Shown here: positions 32,383 to 41,258 of the stretch, piece by piece | Position numbering within the stretch: position 1 is the first letter of the stretch | How the letters are laid out: each line of letters begins with the position of its first letter | DNA from: Shewanella sairae | GTDB taxonomy: Bacteria > Pseudomonadota > Gammaproteobacteria > Enterobacterales > Shewanellaceae | Reading direction: 5' to 3' | NCBI RefSeq assembly: GCF_023283535.1 | Contig: NZ_JAKILT010000040.1 | Span: 1-48,091 of the forward strand | Length of the DNA stretch: 48,091 bases | Position numbers and translations under genes: made by a program | The notes under the pieces: model-generated | What the model was told of the DNA's origin: nothing | The model's database searches: none | The model's input: only the letters and a program-made list of their open reading frames with translations

Positions 32383-33825
32383 TTAGTACTTCCAAAAGCT
32401 AGGGTGGAATAGTACTGCTACCGTTAAAATCTCTAAGCGACCAAGTAACATGCCTATCGCTAAAGCCCATTTAGCCACATCGGGTAGAGTAGAAAAGTTT
32501 CCTGCTGGGCCAATAGTGCCACCTAAACCAGGACCGACATTGGTGACAGCGGTAATGGCGCCGGTAAAGCTAGTGACTGGGTCGAGTCCGGTAAGCACTA
32601 ACACTATAGACAGCAGCACTATGACCATGACAAACAGTAGAATAAAAGTCACTAACGAGCGCACAATATCATCTTTAATAATGCGCTTGTTATAGCGCTC
32701 TTTAAACACGCCATTGGGATGGAACTGCTGCTTTAACTGCTCACGCATGATGACGCCAGCAATCTGAAAACGGAAAATTTTAATCCCGCCAGAAGTTGAG
32801 CCTGAGCAACTACCCACAAACATTAAAAATAGAAAAGCGATATTGGCTAATGCGCCCCAAGCGGTGTAATCGGTAAGGCCATAACCTGTGGTCGTGACCA
32901 CTGACACCACATTAAAGCTAGCAAGGCGCAATGCATCGAGGGCATCGATCTCTCTGCTACTCCATAGCCATAAAGCCAGTGAGCAAGATACGAAAATAAC
33001 AAACTTTAAAAAGCCTTTTACTTGGGCATCGTTCCAAATGGATATAGAGCGATGCTGCACCATATACACAAACATTAGCAGGGGTAAGCCGCCGGCTAAC
33101 ATAAAGGTGGTGCCAACCCAGTGCGCCTCATTTGAAAAAGCGGCCATTGATTGATCTGAAGTTGAGTAGCCACCAGTCGACAGGGTAGTCATGGCGTGGT
33201 TTATGGCTTGAAACCAGCTCATACCGCTATTGTGATAAGCGATAAAGCACAGAAAGGTAAGTAGGCAATAAACAATAAACAGGTTTTTTGCCATCGACTG
33301 GGTACGCGGCGTGGTTTTATCGCCCCAGTCGGAAGATTCGGTTCTAAAGAGGCGCATACCACCGACATTTAAAAATGGTAATACGGCTACCGCCATAACG
33401 ATAAAGCCAATACCGCCCATCCACTGCAACAGTGAGCGCCAGATTAATATGCTGTGATCCATGGTATCTAGCCCCGACAATACTGTTGAGCCAGTGGTGG
33501 TGATCCCTGACATAGTCTCAAAAAATGCGTCGGTATAATTAATGCCGTGATACAAGGTAAAAGGCATGGCTGCAAACAGACTGACAATAACCCAAGTTAG
33601 GCAGGTTAATAAAAACATGTCGCGAATATTGAGGTGCAATTTGCTGCTTTGGCCTTGATGCATACAAAAACTCGCTGCAGTACCAGTAACCAGTGATGAG
33701 ATCATAAAGGCGGCAACGGTTTCTTCACCATAATAGAGGGCAAAGGCACCGGGTATTAGCATAAAGCCCGTCAGTGTCGACAGGAAAATACCGAGAATAA
33801 ATAGCAGTGGGCGATAGTTCAGCAT
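32383..33825 (-). CDS. trkH: Trk potassium uptake protein TrkH (copy 2)
   Basis: This 480-residue membrane protein is a second TrkH with filter-like loops TTTGSTVL, TLSTGGYS, VTTTGYG and NVGPGLG. It is transcribed leftward downstream of trkA and separated from it by a repeat-like element. It ends against hemG copy 2. The pair trkH/hemG therefore exists twice, with the second trkH inverted. Confidence 0.95.
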   Translation of the reverse strand: MLNYRPLLFILGIFLSTLTGFMLIPGAFALYYGEETVAAFMISSLVTGTAASFCMHQGQSSKLHLNIRDMFLLTCLTWVIVSLFAAMPFTLYHGINYTDAFFETMSGITTTGSTVLSGLDTMDHSILIWRSLLQWMGGIGFIVMAVAVLPFLNVGGMRLFRTESSDWGDKTTPRTQSMAKNLFIVYCLLTFLCFIAYHNSGMSWFQAINHAMTTLSTGGYSTSDQSMAAFSNEAHWVGTTFMLAGGLPLLMFVYMVQHRSISIWNDAQVKGFLKFVIFVSCSLALWLWSSREIDALDALRLASFNVVSVVTTTGYGLTDYTAWGALANIAFLFLMFVGSCSGSTSGGIKIFRFQIAGVIMREQLKQQFHPNGVFKERYNKRIIKDDIVRSLVTFILLFVMVIVLLSIVLVLTGLDPVTSFTGAITAVTNVGPGLGGTIGPAGNFSTLPDVAKWALAIGMLLGRLEILTVAVLFHPSFWKY

Positions 33826-33830
33826 AATGG

Positions 33831-33975
33831 GTTATACCAATCTAATTAAAAAGGCACTCAGTAATGAGTCTTTTTGATGGTTCAATTCTTATTGCATCGC
33901 TTAATCCCCTTGTTAACCAAATTGCTTGGCTAACAAGGGAAGCGCAATGCAGTAGAGCATTGATGTACCAACACG
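33831..33975. repeat. Repeat-like intergenic element between trkA and trkH copy 2
   Basis: The segment begins GTTATACCAATCTAATT, contains a hairpin AAAAAGGCACTCA/TGAGTCTTTTT (33848-33875) and a second 14-bp inverted repeat with one mismatch (CCCTTGTTAaCCAA / TTGGcTAACAAGGG, 33907-33939). This base pattern and its chance peptide (IEPSKRLITECLF) resemble what I recall of dispersed non-coding repeats in Shewanella. The first hairpin could also terminate trkA. Confidence 0.45.
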
Positions 33976-33977
33976 CT

Positions 33978-35387
33978 TTAAAAGAAAAAGGCGCTCGGTT
34001 GGAACAGCTTTTCGACTTCGCCAACAAATTTCTTGTTCACTAAGAACAGGATGACGTGGTCGCCTTGTTCAATAACGGTTTTATCGTGTGCCATCAGTAC
34101 TTCTTCGTCACGCACGATGGCACCAATGGTTGTACCTGGTGGCAGCTTGATCTCACTAATCTGCTTACCAACCACTTTAGACGTATTTGAGTCGCCATGG
34201 GCAATTGCCTCAATCGCTTCTGCTGCGCCGCGGCGCAGTGAGTACACGTTACAAATATCACCTTGGCGAATGTGAGTTAGTAAGGCTGAAATGGTGGCTT
34301 GTTGAGGTGAAATCGCGATATCAATATTGGCTTCTTGTACGATATCCACATAAGCCTCACGCTGGATTAGCACCATGACTTTTTTGGCGCCCATACGTTT
34401 AGCCAGTAGTGCCGCCATAATGTTGGCTTCATCGTCGTTGGTGACAGCAATAAACACATCCGTCTGATCGATATGTTCTTCAAGCAGTAACTCTTGGTCT
34501 GATGCGTCACCACAAAATACCGTGGTATTTTCAAGCTTCTCAGACAGCTCTTCTGCGCGCTCTTGCTTACGCTCAATCAGCTTTACTGAGTGATTACGTT
34601 GCAGTTGTTTAGCGAGACCTAAACCAATATTACCACCGCCAGCGATCATAATATTACGGTAAGAATTATCTAGCTTTTGCATTTCACTCATTACCGCGCG
34701 CACATGGCGACTGTCGGCAACAAAGAATACTTCGTCATCGGCTTCGATAATAGTGGTACCGCGAGGCATGATAGGGCGGCCTTGTCTGAAGATGGCCGCG
34801 ACCCGGGTGTCAATATTTGGCATATGTTCACGCAGGGCGGCGAGGGCGTTACCGACCAGCGGACCACCGTAATATGCACGTACAGCAACAAGGCTGAGTC
34901 GGCCTTCAGCAAACTCTAGCACTTGCAGTGCACCTGGGTATTCAACTAGGCGCCCAATATAGGCGGTAACTAGCTGTTCTGGAGCAATTAATTCATCAAT
35001 GATAAAACCGCCACGAGGACGGTTTTCGGCATTTTTAGTTTCACTATCGATAAATAGCTTATCGCGTAAACCTAGGTACTGCTCTGAACGAATTCGGGCA
35101 ATTTTGGTCGGCGTACCATACAGTGAATAGGCAATTTGGCAGGCAGCCATATTACATTCATCACTGTTGGTGACCGCAATCAGCATGTCTGCGTCTTCAG
35201 CACCGGCCTCTTTTAATACACTTGGGTGAGCACCATGACCCACCACCACTCTTAAATCGTACTTATCTTGCAGTGTACGTAAGCGATTCTTGTCGCTGTC
35301 GACAATGGTGATGTCATTGTTTTCGCCAACTAAGTTTTCGGCCAATGTGCCGCCAACTTGTCCCGCACCCAAAATGATAATTTTCAT
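33978..35387 (-). CDS. trkA: Trk potassium uptake regulatory protein TrkA
   Basis: TrkA is the cytoplasmic NAD(H)/ATP-binding gating subunit for TrkH. The 469-residue protein has two RCK modules, each with a Rossmann motif ([13 protein letters not shown] at residue 7 and [13 protein letters not shown] near residue 240) followed by TrkA-C domains. It starts 7 bp after rsmB, as the last gene of def-fmt-rsmB-trkA. Either or both TrkH copies could use it. Confidence 0.97.
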   Translation of the reverse strand: MKIIILGAGQVGGTLAENLVGENNDITIVDSDKNRLRTLQDKYDLRVVVGHGAHPSVLKEAGAEDADMLIAVTNSDECNMAACQIAYSLYGTPTKIARIRSEQYLGLRDKLFIDSETKNAENRPRGGFIIDELIAPEQLVTAYIGRLVEYPGALQVLEFAEGRLSLVAVRAYYGGPLVGNALAALREHMPNIDTRVAAIFRQGRPIMPRGTTIIEADDEVFFVADSRHVRAVMSEMQKLDNSYRNIMIAGGGNIGLGLAKQLQRNHSVKLIERKQERAEELSEKLENTTVFCGDASDQELLLEEHIDQTDVFIAVTNDDEANIMAALLAKRMGAKKVMVLIQREAYVDIVQEANIDIAISPQQATISALLTHIRQGDICNVYSLRRGAAEAIEAIAHGDSNTSKVVGKQISEIKLPPGTTIGAIVRDEEVLMAHDKTVIEQGDHVILFLVNKKFVGEVEKLFQPSAFFF

Positions 35388-35394
35388 TGCCGTA

Positions 35395-36675
35395 CTAATC
35401 CTTCACTAGGCGAGCGTAATAAAAGCCGTCCATGTTGTTTTGTCCTGGCACAATCTGCCAACCGATATCGTTTGGATCAGCTTGCTCTGCAATCGGCACC
35501 AAGGTCGCATCAGGTGTTCTCGCTAAAAATGCACTGACTTGATCTTTGTTTTCTTGTGGCAAAATCGAACATGTTGCATATAGGAGTGTGCCACCTGGCT
35601 TTAACCACTTCCAGCAATGATCAAATATTTGTGCCTGTAGTTGCGCTAGTTCTTCGATATCGTTGTTCTTTCTTAGCCACTTAATATCAGGGTGGCGACG
35701 AATAACACCGGTAGCAGAGCAGGGAGCATCAAGCAATATACGGTCAAACTTATCGCCTTGCCACCAAGAATCTATTTTGGCTGCATCGCCGTGAATACAC
35801 TCCGCTTTGAGTGACAACCTATCGAGATTTTGTTGTACGCGTTCAAGACGCTTTTCATCAAAGTCGACGGCAACCAACTTGATGTCTGGTGCTAACTCTA
35901 ATAGGTGGCAAGTTTTACCCCCCGGAGCTGCGCAGGCATCAAGTACCAGTTCATCACCTTGCGGGGCTAATAATGTGGCTGCCCACTGAGCCGCGCCATC
36001 TTGTACCGACGCCGCGCCGGTTTCAAACCCTGGCAGCTGCATTACATCACGTGGACTGCTTAATAAAATTGAATCAGGACTATTGCCGGCTTCGGCTTCA
36101 ATTTCTAAACCCGCCAATGCTTGTAAGTAGGTTTCTCTGGTTTGAGATTGTTGGTTGTTGCGTAGCCACATTGGTGGGCGCTCATGGCTTTGCTCAATCA
36201 CATTTTGCCAGCTATCTGGATAAGCTTCTTTCAAGCGCTTAATAATCCAAGCGGGTGTGTTGTATGCCAGCGTGTCATTGTCAGTTGCTAATGGCTTTTC
36301 TTGACGTTGGATATTACGTAGCACGCCATTAACCACTTTTACCAAGCCTTCAAACTTTAACTGTCGGCAAGCTTCGGCCGTTTCAGATATCGCTGCATGG
36401 CTTGGAATGCGGGTGAAATACAGCTGGTAGCAACCCACTAGCAAAAGCTGGTGGACGATACGTTGCTTGCCCTTCATCTGCTTGCTCATGCAGTCACTCA
36501 CTTGCTTATCAAGCTGTGGCAAGTAACGCATTACGCCGTAACAAAGCTCAGCCAGAAGGGCTTTATCTTTGCCATTATCGAGATGTCTTTGCTGATCAGG
36601 CAATGCTACTGACAGAGAGATACCTTTTTCTAGCACCTGAAAAACGACCTTAGCGGCCAACGCTCTTAAGTTCAT
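35395..36675 (-). CDS. rsmB: 16S rRNA m5C967 methyltransferase RsmB
   Basis: RsmB methylates C967 of 16S rRNA using S-adenosylmethionine. The 426-residue protein has an N-terminal NusB-like domain and a C-terminal methyltransferase with [18 protein letters not shown] (SAM site), DAPCSATGV and [11 protein letters not shown], the two catalytic cysteines. It is 6 bp after fmt. Confidence 0.97.
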   Translation of the reverse strand: MNLRALAAKVVFQVLEKGISLSVALPDQQRHLDNGKDKALLAELCYGVMRYLPQLDKQVSDCMSKQMKGKQRIVHQLLLVGCYQLYFTRIPSHAAISETAEACRQLKFEGLVKVVNGVLRNIQRQEKPLATDNDTLAYNTPAWIIKRLKEAYPDSWQNVIEQSHERPPMWLRNNQQSQTRETYLQALAGLEIEAEAGNSPDSILLSSPRDVMQLPGFETGAASVQDGAAQWAATLLAPQGDELVLDACAAPGGKTCHLLELAPDIKLVAVDFDEKRLERVQQNLDRLSLKAECIHGDAAKIDSWWQGDKFDRILLDAPCSATGVIRRHPDIKWLRKNNDIEELAQLQAQIFDHCWKWLKPGGTLLYATCSILPQENKDQVSAFLARTPDATLVPIAEQADPNDIGWQIVPGQNNMDGFYYARLVKD

Positions 36676-36681
36676 TAGTGG

Positions 36682-37647
36682 TTAAGCCTCTTGGTTGTCA
36701 GAACTAGCTAGCACAGTGCCAGGAGTAAACCAGTCTGCTCTTGAGTTGAGAATGTCGGCAACACTTAATGGCTTTTTACCCGGCAGTTGCATTTGAGTGA
36801 TGGTTAGCACACCTTCAGCTGTGGCAATGCTAATACCGTTTTTATCGGCAGATAAAATAGTGCCAGGTTGCTTGGTGCTGGTTTCGTCGCTTACATGGCT
36901 TTGCCATACCTTGATGGTATTGCCTTCGTGCTCATAGTGGCTAACTGGCCAAGGATTAAAAGCCCGGACTTCACGCCAAAGTGCGTTAGCCGACTTAGTC
37001 CAATCTAGGCGTGCTTCTTCTTTAGATAGCTTTTCTGCATAGTTGGCTAAGCTTTCATCTTGCTTCTCGGCAGGTAAAGTTCCCGCTGCAATTCCAGCTA
37101 AAGCCTCAACAAGTGCACTTGGACCTTGTTCGGCTAACTTTTCATAAAGAGTTGCAGAGGTATCGGTATCTTCGATTTTTAGCTGAGTCTTAAGCAGCAT
37201 GTCACCTGTATCTAAGCCGATATCCATTTGCATAATGGTAACGCCAGTTTCTGTATCTCCTGCCCATAATGCACGTTGGATAGGGGCTGCACCACGCCAG
37301 CGAGGTAAAATCGAACCATGTACATTGATACAACCAAGACGAGGGGTGTCGAGTACCACTTTAGGTAAAATAAGCCCGTACGCCACAACCACCATAATGT
37401 CTGCATTTAGCGCTGCGAGTTCAGCTTGCGCCTCTTCATCACGTAACGATTTTGGTTGGTACACTGCGATGTCATTTTCAAGCGCTAGTGCTTTAACTGG
37501 ACTGGCTTGTAATTTTTTTCCTCGGCCAGCAGGTCTGTCTGGCTGAGTGTATACCGCAATTACATTGTGCTCTGAGTCGATTAGCGCTTGAAGATGGCGT
37601 GCAGCAAAGTCTGGCGTTCCTGCAAAAATGACATTTAATGGTTTCAA
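36682..37647 (-). CDS. fmt: Methionyl-tRNA formyltransferase
   Basis: Fmt formylates Met-tRNAfMet for translation initiation. The 321-residue protein has [16 protein letters not shown], the flexible-loop motif [12 protein letters not shown], the catalytic [19 protein letters not shown] and GLDTGDM. It starts 4 bp before the def stop side of the operon. Confidence 0.98.
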   Translation of the reverse strand: MKPLNVIFAGTPDFAARHLQALIDSEHNVIAVYTQPDRPAGRGKKLQASPVKALALENDIAVYQPKSLRDEEAQAELAALNADIMVVVAYGLILPKVVLDTPRLGCINVHGSILPRWRGAAPIQRALWAGDTETGVTIMQMDIGLDTGDMLLKTQLKIEDTDTSATLYEKLAEQGPSALVEALAGIAAGTLPAEKQDESLANYAEKLSKEEARLDWTKSANALWREVRAFNPWPVSHYEHEGNTIKVWQSHVSDETSTKQPGTILSADKNGISIATAEGVLTITQMQLPGKKPLSVADILNSRADWFTPGTVLASSDNQEA

Positions 37648-37651
37648 AAAT

Positions 37652-38164
37652 TTATCCTTGTTTTGCTTCTAGACGAGCTGCTTTCTCGAGTTTTTGCTTG
37701 ATACGTTGACGCTTAAGTGGCGATAAGTAATCGACAAACAACTTACCCGCTAGATGGTCAAGTTCATGCTGTAAGCAAATGGCAAACAGTCCGTCAGCTT
37801 CAAGGGTAAACTCTTTACCATCGCGGTCGAGCGCTTTAATGGTAACAAATTCGGCGCGGTCTACTTTGGCGTAAACGCCAGGAACAGATAAACAACCTTC
37901 TTCATTACAAAAGTCACCGCTCTTAGCAATAATCTCAAGGTTGATGAACACTTTAGGGCGTTCAACTTCATCTTGCAGATCCATCACTATCAGCTGGTGG
38001 TGGTAATTAACTTGAGTGGCAGCGAGACCAATGCCTTTCTCTTCGTACATTGTTTCGAACATATCGTCGATTTGTGTTTGAAGTGCAGCGTTAAACTCTG
38101 TAATAGGCTTAGCTACTGTACGTAATCTTTCATCTGGAAATTGTAAAACTTTTAATAAACTCAT
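37652..38164 (-). CDS. def: Peptide deformylase
   Basis: Def removes the formyl group from new proteins. All three family motifs are present: [17 protein letters not shown] (Cys ligand) and QHELDHLAG (two His ligands and the catalytic Glu). I start it at ATG 38164 ([18 protein letters not shown], 170 residues) with AAGAG upstream; an open frame extends to 38251 but the extra 29 residues are not family-like. It leads the def-fmt-rsmB-trkA operon and diverges from the LysM gene. Confidence 0.97.
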   Translation of the reverse strand: MSLLKVLQFPDERLRTVAKPITEFNAALQTQIDDMFETMYEEKGIGLAATQVNYHHQLIVMDLQDEVERPKVFINLEIIAKSGDFCNEEGCLSVPGVYAKVDRAEFVTIKALDRDGKEFTLEADGLFAICLQHELDHLAGKLFVDYLSPLKRQRIKQKLEKAARLEAKQG

Positions 38165-38313
38165 ATCTAAACTCTTAACAAGTCTGTCAAATTTGAGCCA
38201 GTTAGTTATACTGACTTTTGCTAATGGCTCAATTTTAGTCGTTAGCGGCATTCAATAACAGCAAAAGCTCTATATATACTTTAATAAAAAGGGCAAATGG
38301 TACGGATACCCAG

Positions 38314-39411
38314 ATGAAACGGTTAATATTACTTGCTTCACTTATAATTAGTTTAATTAGTTGTGCTTCGGTTTTCGCAGATACGTTAACGCTAAAATCT
38401 GGCCACCCGGATTATTATGTGGTTAAAAAAGGCGATACCCTTTGGGATATCTCTGCTTTTTTCTTGAAAGATCCCTGGCATTGGCCAAAGTTGTGGGGGG
38501 AAAACCCACAGATTGCTAACCCTCATTTAATCTACCCTGGTGACAAGCTGACTTTGGTTTTTATTGATGGTGAACCGCGTTTGGTGATGAAGCCACATAT
38601 AAAAAAGAGCCCTCAGGGTCGTATATCTGCAAAAAATGGTGCAATTCCTGCGGTTGATTTGTCGTTAATCCAATCTTATCTATTACAAAATCGTGTTGTT
38701 GATAGTGGCTGGTTCGAGTTGCAACCTAAAGTTATGGGCGGTGAAAGTACCTCTAAATTTCATGTTATGAACGATATTATCTATGTTCAAGGTGAGCTAC
38801 CTGTTGGTCAAAAGCTTGGGGTTTATGCTGATGGACGCACATTTAAGAATAGCCAGGGAGAGCATTTAGGTTTAGAGGTAATTCTTTCCGCCTCTGGTCG
38901 AGTTGTAGAGTCTGGCGCTGTCTCAAAGGTTGAGCTATTGAGTAACCTCCGAGAAACAGAGGCCGGATATCGGGTGCTGCCTATTGAAGATGATTCACTT
39001 ATGTCTGCTTACTTTATGCCGCGAGCTGCTGAACTTACAGAGCCTACGAAAGTGTTGGCATCTGGCAAGAACATTCGTGAAATGGGCAAGCTAGATGTGG
39101 TTTATCTCGATCGCGGTACCGCTGATGGGCTTGAAGCCGGCCAGGTTTTTTCAATTTTTAAAGATGGAAAAGTGGTTGTTATTGACGGTAACGGTCAACC
39201 TGTACAACCCCATGACCGCAATCGTTATGAAAAGCTACTGGCAAATATGTCTGCTGATAACGTGATGAAAATGCCTGATCTTTATCGTGGTAAGTTAATG
39301 GTATTCAAAGTTTTTGATAAAACCAGTATGGGTATCATCATGGTAAATGATCGACCAGTAAGAGTGGATGATAAGTTAGTTATACCGGACTCGCTGATCA
39401 GCAGTGAGTAG
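38314..39411 (+). CDS. Exported LysM-domain protein
   Basis: This 365-residue protein has an N-terminal export signal and one LysM peptidoglycan-binding domain (about residues 34-82: YYVVKKGDTLWDISAFFLKD, with WGENPQIANPHLIYPGDKL). The rest is of unknown fold. The signal contains both a lipobox-like LISC and a signal-peptidase-I-like VFA-D, so it may be either a lipoprotein or a soluble periplasmic protein. It is divergent from def and leads into dprA after 70 bp. Similar genes sit at this place upstream of dprA in other gammaproteobacteria. Confidence 0.88.
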   Translation: MKRLILLASLIISLISCASVFADTLTLKSGHPDYYVVKKGDTLWDISAFFLKDPWHWPKLWGENPQIANPHLIYPGDKLTLVFIDGEPRLVMKPHIKKSPQGRISAKNGAIPAVDLSLIQSYLLQNRVVDSGWFELQPKVMGGESTSKFHVMNDIIYVQGELPVGQKLGVYADGRTFKNSQGEHLGLEVILSASGRVVESGAVSKVELLSNLRETEAGYRVLPIEDDSLMSAYFMPRAAELTEPTKVLASGKNIREMGKLDVVYLDRGTADGLEAGQVFSIFKDGKVVVIDGNGQPVQPHDRNRYEKLLANMSADNVMKMPDLYRGKLMVFKVFDKTSMGIIMVNDRPVRVDDKLVIPDSLISSE

Positions 39412-39481
39412 TCTAAAGTTAATCTAGGTTTATTATCGATTATAATTTTTATTGTGATATCGATTTTTTAAAGGATTAGCT

Positions 39482-40585
39482 ATTAACGATAAACTGGTCG
39501 ACTGGCTGGTTGTTTCTGCTGTATCTGGGCTAGGGCCAGCTCGGATTAAACAATTATTAAACTACATGGATGTAGCTGAGTTAACGCAAAGGTTAGCGCA
39601 CGAGCCACAAGCGTTACCTTTGCCTGAATCGTTACTCAAGTCTTCATTATCTCCCAATTTTGCTTTGGTTGAGTCCGCATTAGATTGGCAGCAAGCGGCA
39701 GATGATCACCACCTTATCTACTTGGATAGTCCGCTTTACCCGCCACTATTAAAACAAATCAGTGATCCCCCAACAGTGTTGTTTTTAAAGGGTAACATTG
39801 ATGCATTATTATTTCCGAGCATCGCAATTGTCGGCAGTCGCAATGCAACAATAGGGGGTAAGAAGGTTGCCTATGAGTTAGCGACGCAGTTGGCAGAGCA
39901 TGGTTTAACCATTACTAGCGGAATGGCATTAGGTATTGATGGCGTTGCACATCAAGCGGCCATTGATATTAGTAAACCTAGCATTGCGGTTTTAGGTACA
40001 GGGGTCGACGTGGTTTACCCTAAACGGCATCAGAGTATTTACCAAACTATTCAAAAAGATGGTTGTGTTATTAGTGAGTTTTGGCCTGAGGTCAAACCGT
40101 TTGCTGGTAATTTTCCGAAACGAAACCGGATTATTAGTGGTCTAACTATAGGAACCTTAGTGGTTGAAGCGAGTTTAAAGAGTGGTTCATTAATCACTGC
40201 ACGCTTAGCCTGTGAGCAAGGACGAGAGGTGTTTGCTATTCCTGGTAGCGTGCTTAGTGGCCAAAGTGAAGGTTGCCATAAGTTATTACGTGATGGCGCT
40301 AAATTAGTCGAATCGGTGAGTGATATTTTCGAAGAAGTTGCAGCTTTATCGCATTACCACCTTGAAGAAGTTAAAGCGTGTCACCATATAGGGGGGGAAA
40401 GCGCCTCTGATTTGCCATTTTCCTCGCTGTTAGCTAGTGTAGGCTATGAGACTACAACAATTAACGATGTGGTCGAACATAGTGGAAAAACCATAGAGCT
40501 AGTATTGGAGCAATTGCTTGAACTCGAGCTGCAGGGTTGGATTACTGCAGTCCCTGGTGGTTACATAAGACTGAAGAGGAGCTAG
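39482..40585 (+). CDS. dprA: DNA-processing protein DprA, with apparent ATT start
   Basis: DprA loads RecA on incoming single-stranded DNA during natural transformation. The Rossmann core is clear: [37 protein letters not shown], then [15 protein letters not shown] and VFAIPGS. A winged-helix-like C-terminus follows. The first ATG (39566) would cut off the conserved N-terminal helix-hairpin-helix region, which is encoded upstream in the same frame ([20 protein letters not shown]). The only start fitting the AGGA at 39472-39475 is ATT at 39482, giving 367 residues. Confidence 0.9.
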   Translation: MNDKLVDWLVVSAVSGLGPARIKQLLNYMDVAELTQRLAHEPQALPLPESLLKSSLSPNFALVESALDWQQAADDHHLIYLDSPLYPPLLKQISDPPTVLFLKGNIDALLFPSIAIVGSRNATIGGKKVAYELATQLAEHGLTITSGMALGIDGVAHQAAIDISKPSIAVLGTGVDVVYPKRHQSIYQTIQKDGCVISEFWPEVKPFAGNFPKRNRIISGLTIGTLVVEASLKSGSLITARLACEQGREVFAIPGSVLSGQSEGCHKLLRDGAKLVESVSDIFEEVAALSHYHLEEVKACHHIGGESASDLPFSSLLASVGYETTTINDVVEHSGKTIELVLEQLLELELQGWITAVPGGYIRLKRS

Positions 40586-40587
40586 CC

Positions 40588-41061
40588 ATGTTTGATATCC
40601 TCATGTATTTATTTGAAAACTATGTTCACAGTGAAGTTGAACTTCTTGTTGATGAAGACGAACTCACCAAAGAACTAACACGCGCGGGATTTCATCAAAG
40701 TGAAATCATTAAAGCCCTTGCTTGGTTGGAGCATTTAGCCGACCTACAAGAAGCCGGCACGCCTTATCTTTGTAATCATGATCAGCATTCGTTCCGAATC
40801 TACACTGATGCGGAAATGGAAAAGATAGATGTCGAAAGTCGTGGTTTTTTACTATTTTTAGAGCAAATTAAAGTGCTTAGTGTGGAAACACGTGAAATGG
40901 TGATTGATCGTGTGATGGAAATTGATGAACCCACTTTGACTTTAGACGACCTAAAGTGGGTTATTTTAATGGTGTTATTTAACGCCCCTGGTCATGAATC
41001 AGCCTATGAGCAGATGGAAGACCTGATCTTTGAACAGCCCGATGGACGTTTGCACTCATAA
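40588..41061 (+). CDS. smg: Smg family protein (DUF494)
   Basis: The 157-residue protein begins [20 protein letters not shown] and is the DUF494/Smg protein of unknown function found next to dprA. It is rich in acidic residues with a C-terminal helical domain ([16 protein letters not shown]). GAGGAG lies before ATG 40588, which is 3 bp after the dprA stop codon, so the two are probably co-translated. Its length equals that of E. coli Smg. Confidence 0.95.
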   Translation: MFDILMYLFENYVHSEVELLVDEDELTKELTRAGFHQSEIIKALAWLEHLADLQEAGTPYLCNHDQHSFRIYTDAEMEKIDVESRGFLLFLEQIKVLSVETREMVIDRVMEIDEPTLTLDDLKWVILMVLFNAPGHESAYEQMEDLIFEQPDGRLHS

Positions 41062-41080
41062 GTGCAATATGATTAAAACA

Positions 41081-41104
41081 AAGGAGGCCGAAGCCTCCTT
41101 TTTT
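41081..41104 (+). terminator. dprA-smg terminator
   Basis: AAGGAGGC (41081-41088) and GCCTCCTT (41093-41100) form a stem closed by a CGAA tetraloop with a T-run to 41104, directly after smg. Confidence 0.88.
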
Positions 41105-41258
41105 GTGTCTGGCGATAAATGTTCCATCGGTAACTGCGTCCTGCGTTACTCTACCTCCTGAATCCATTCAGTCGTATATTTATTCGCATTTCCTCTATCC
41201 CTAGAGGTCTGAACACTTATGCCAATTTGCCATGGATGCAGACAAATAGGCGTTGTGC

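Noticed and set aside
33842..34027. Small ORF on the minus strand over the trkA end and the intergenic element
   Set aside because: Its peptide is only a chance translation of the repeat-like DNA and it overlaps trkA; no ribosome site.
41119..41128. Half parS-like TGTTCCA near 41120
   Set aside because: Only one half-site is present and the second half is unrelated.
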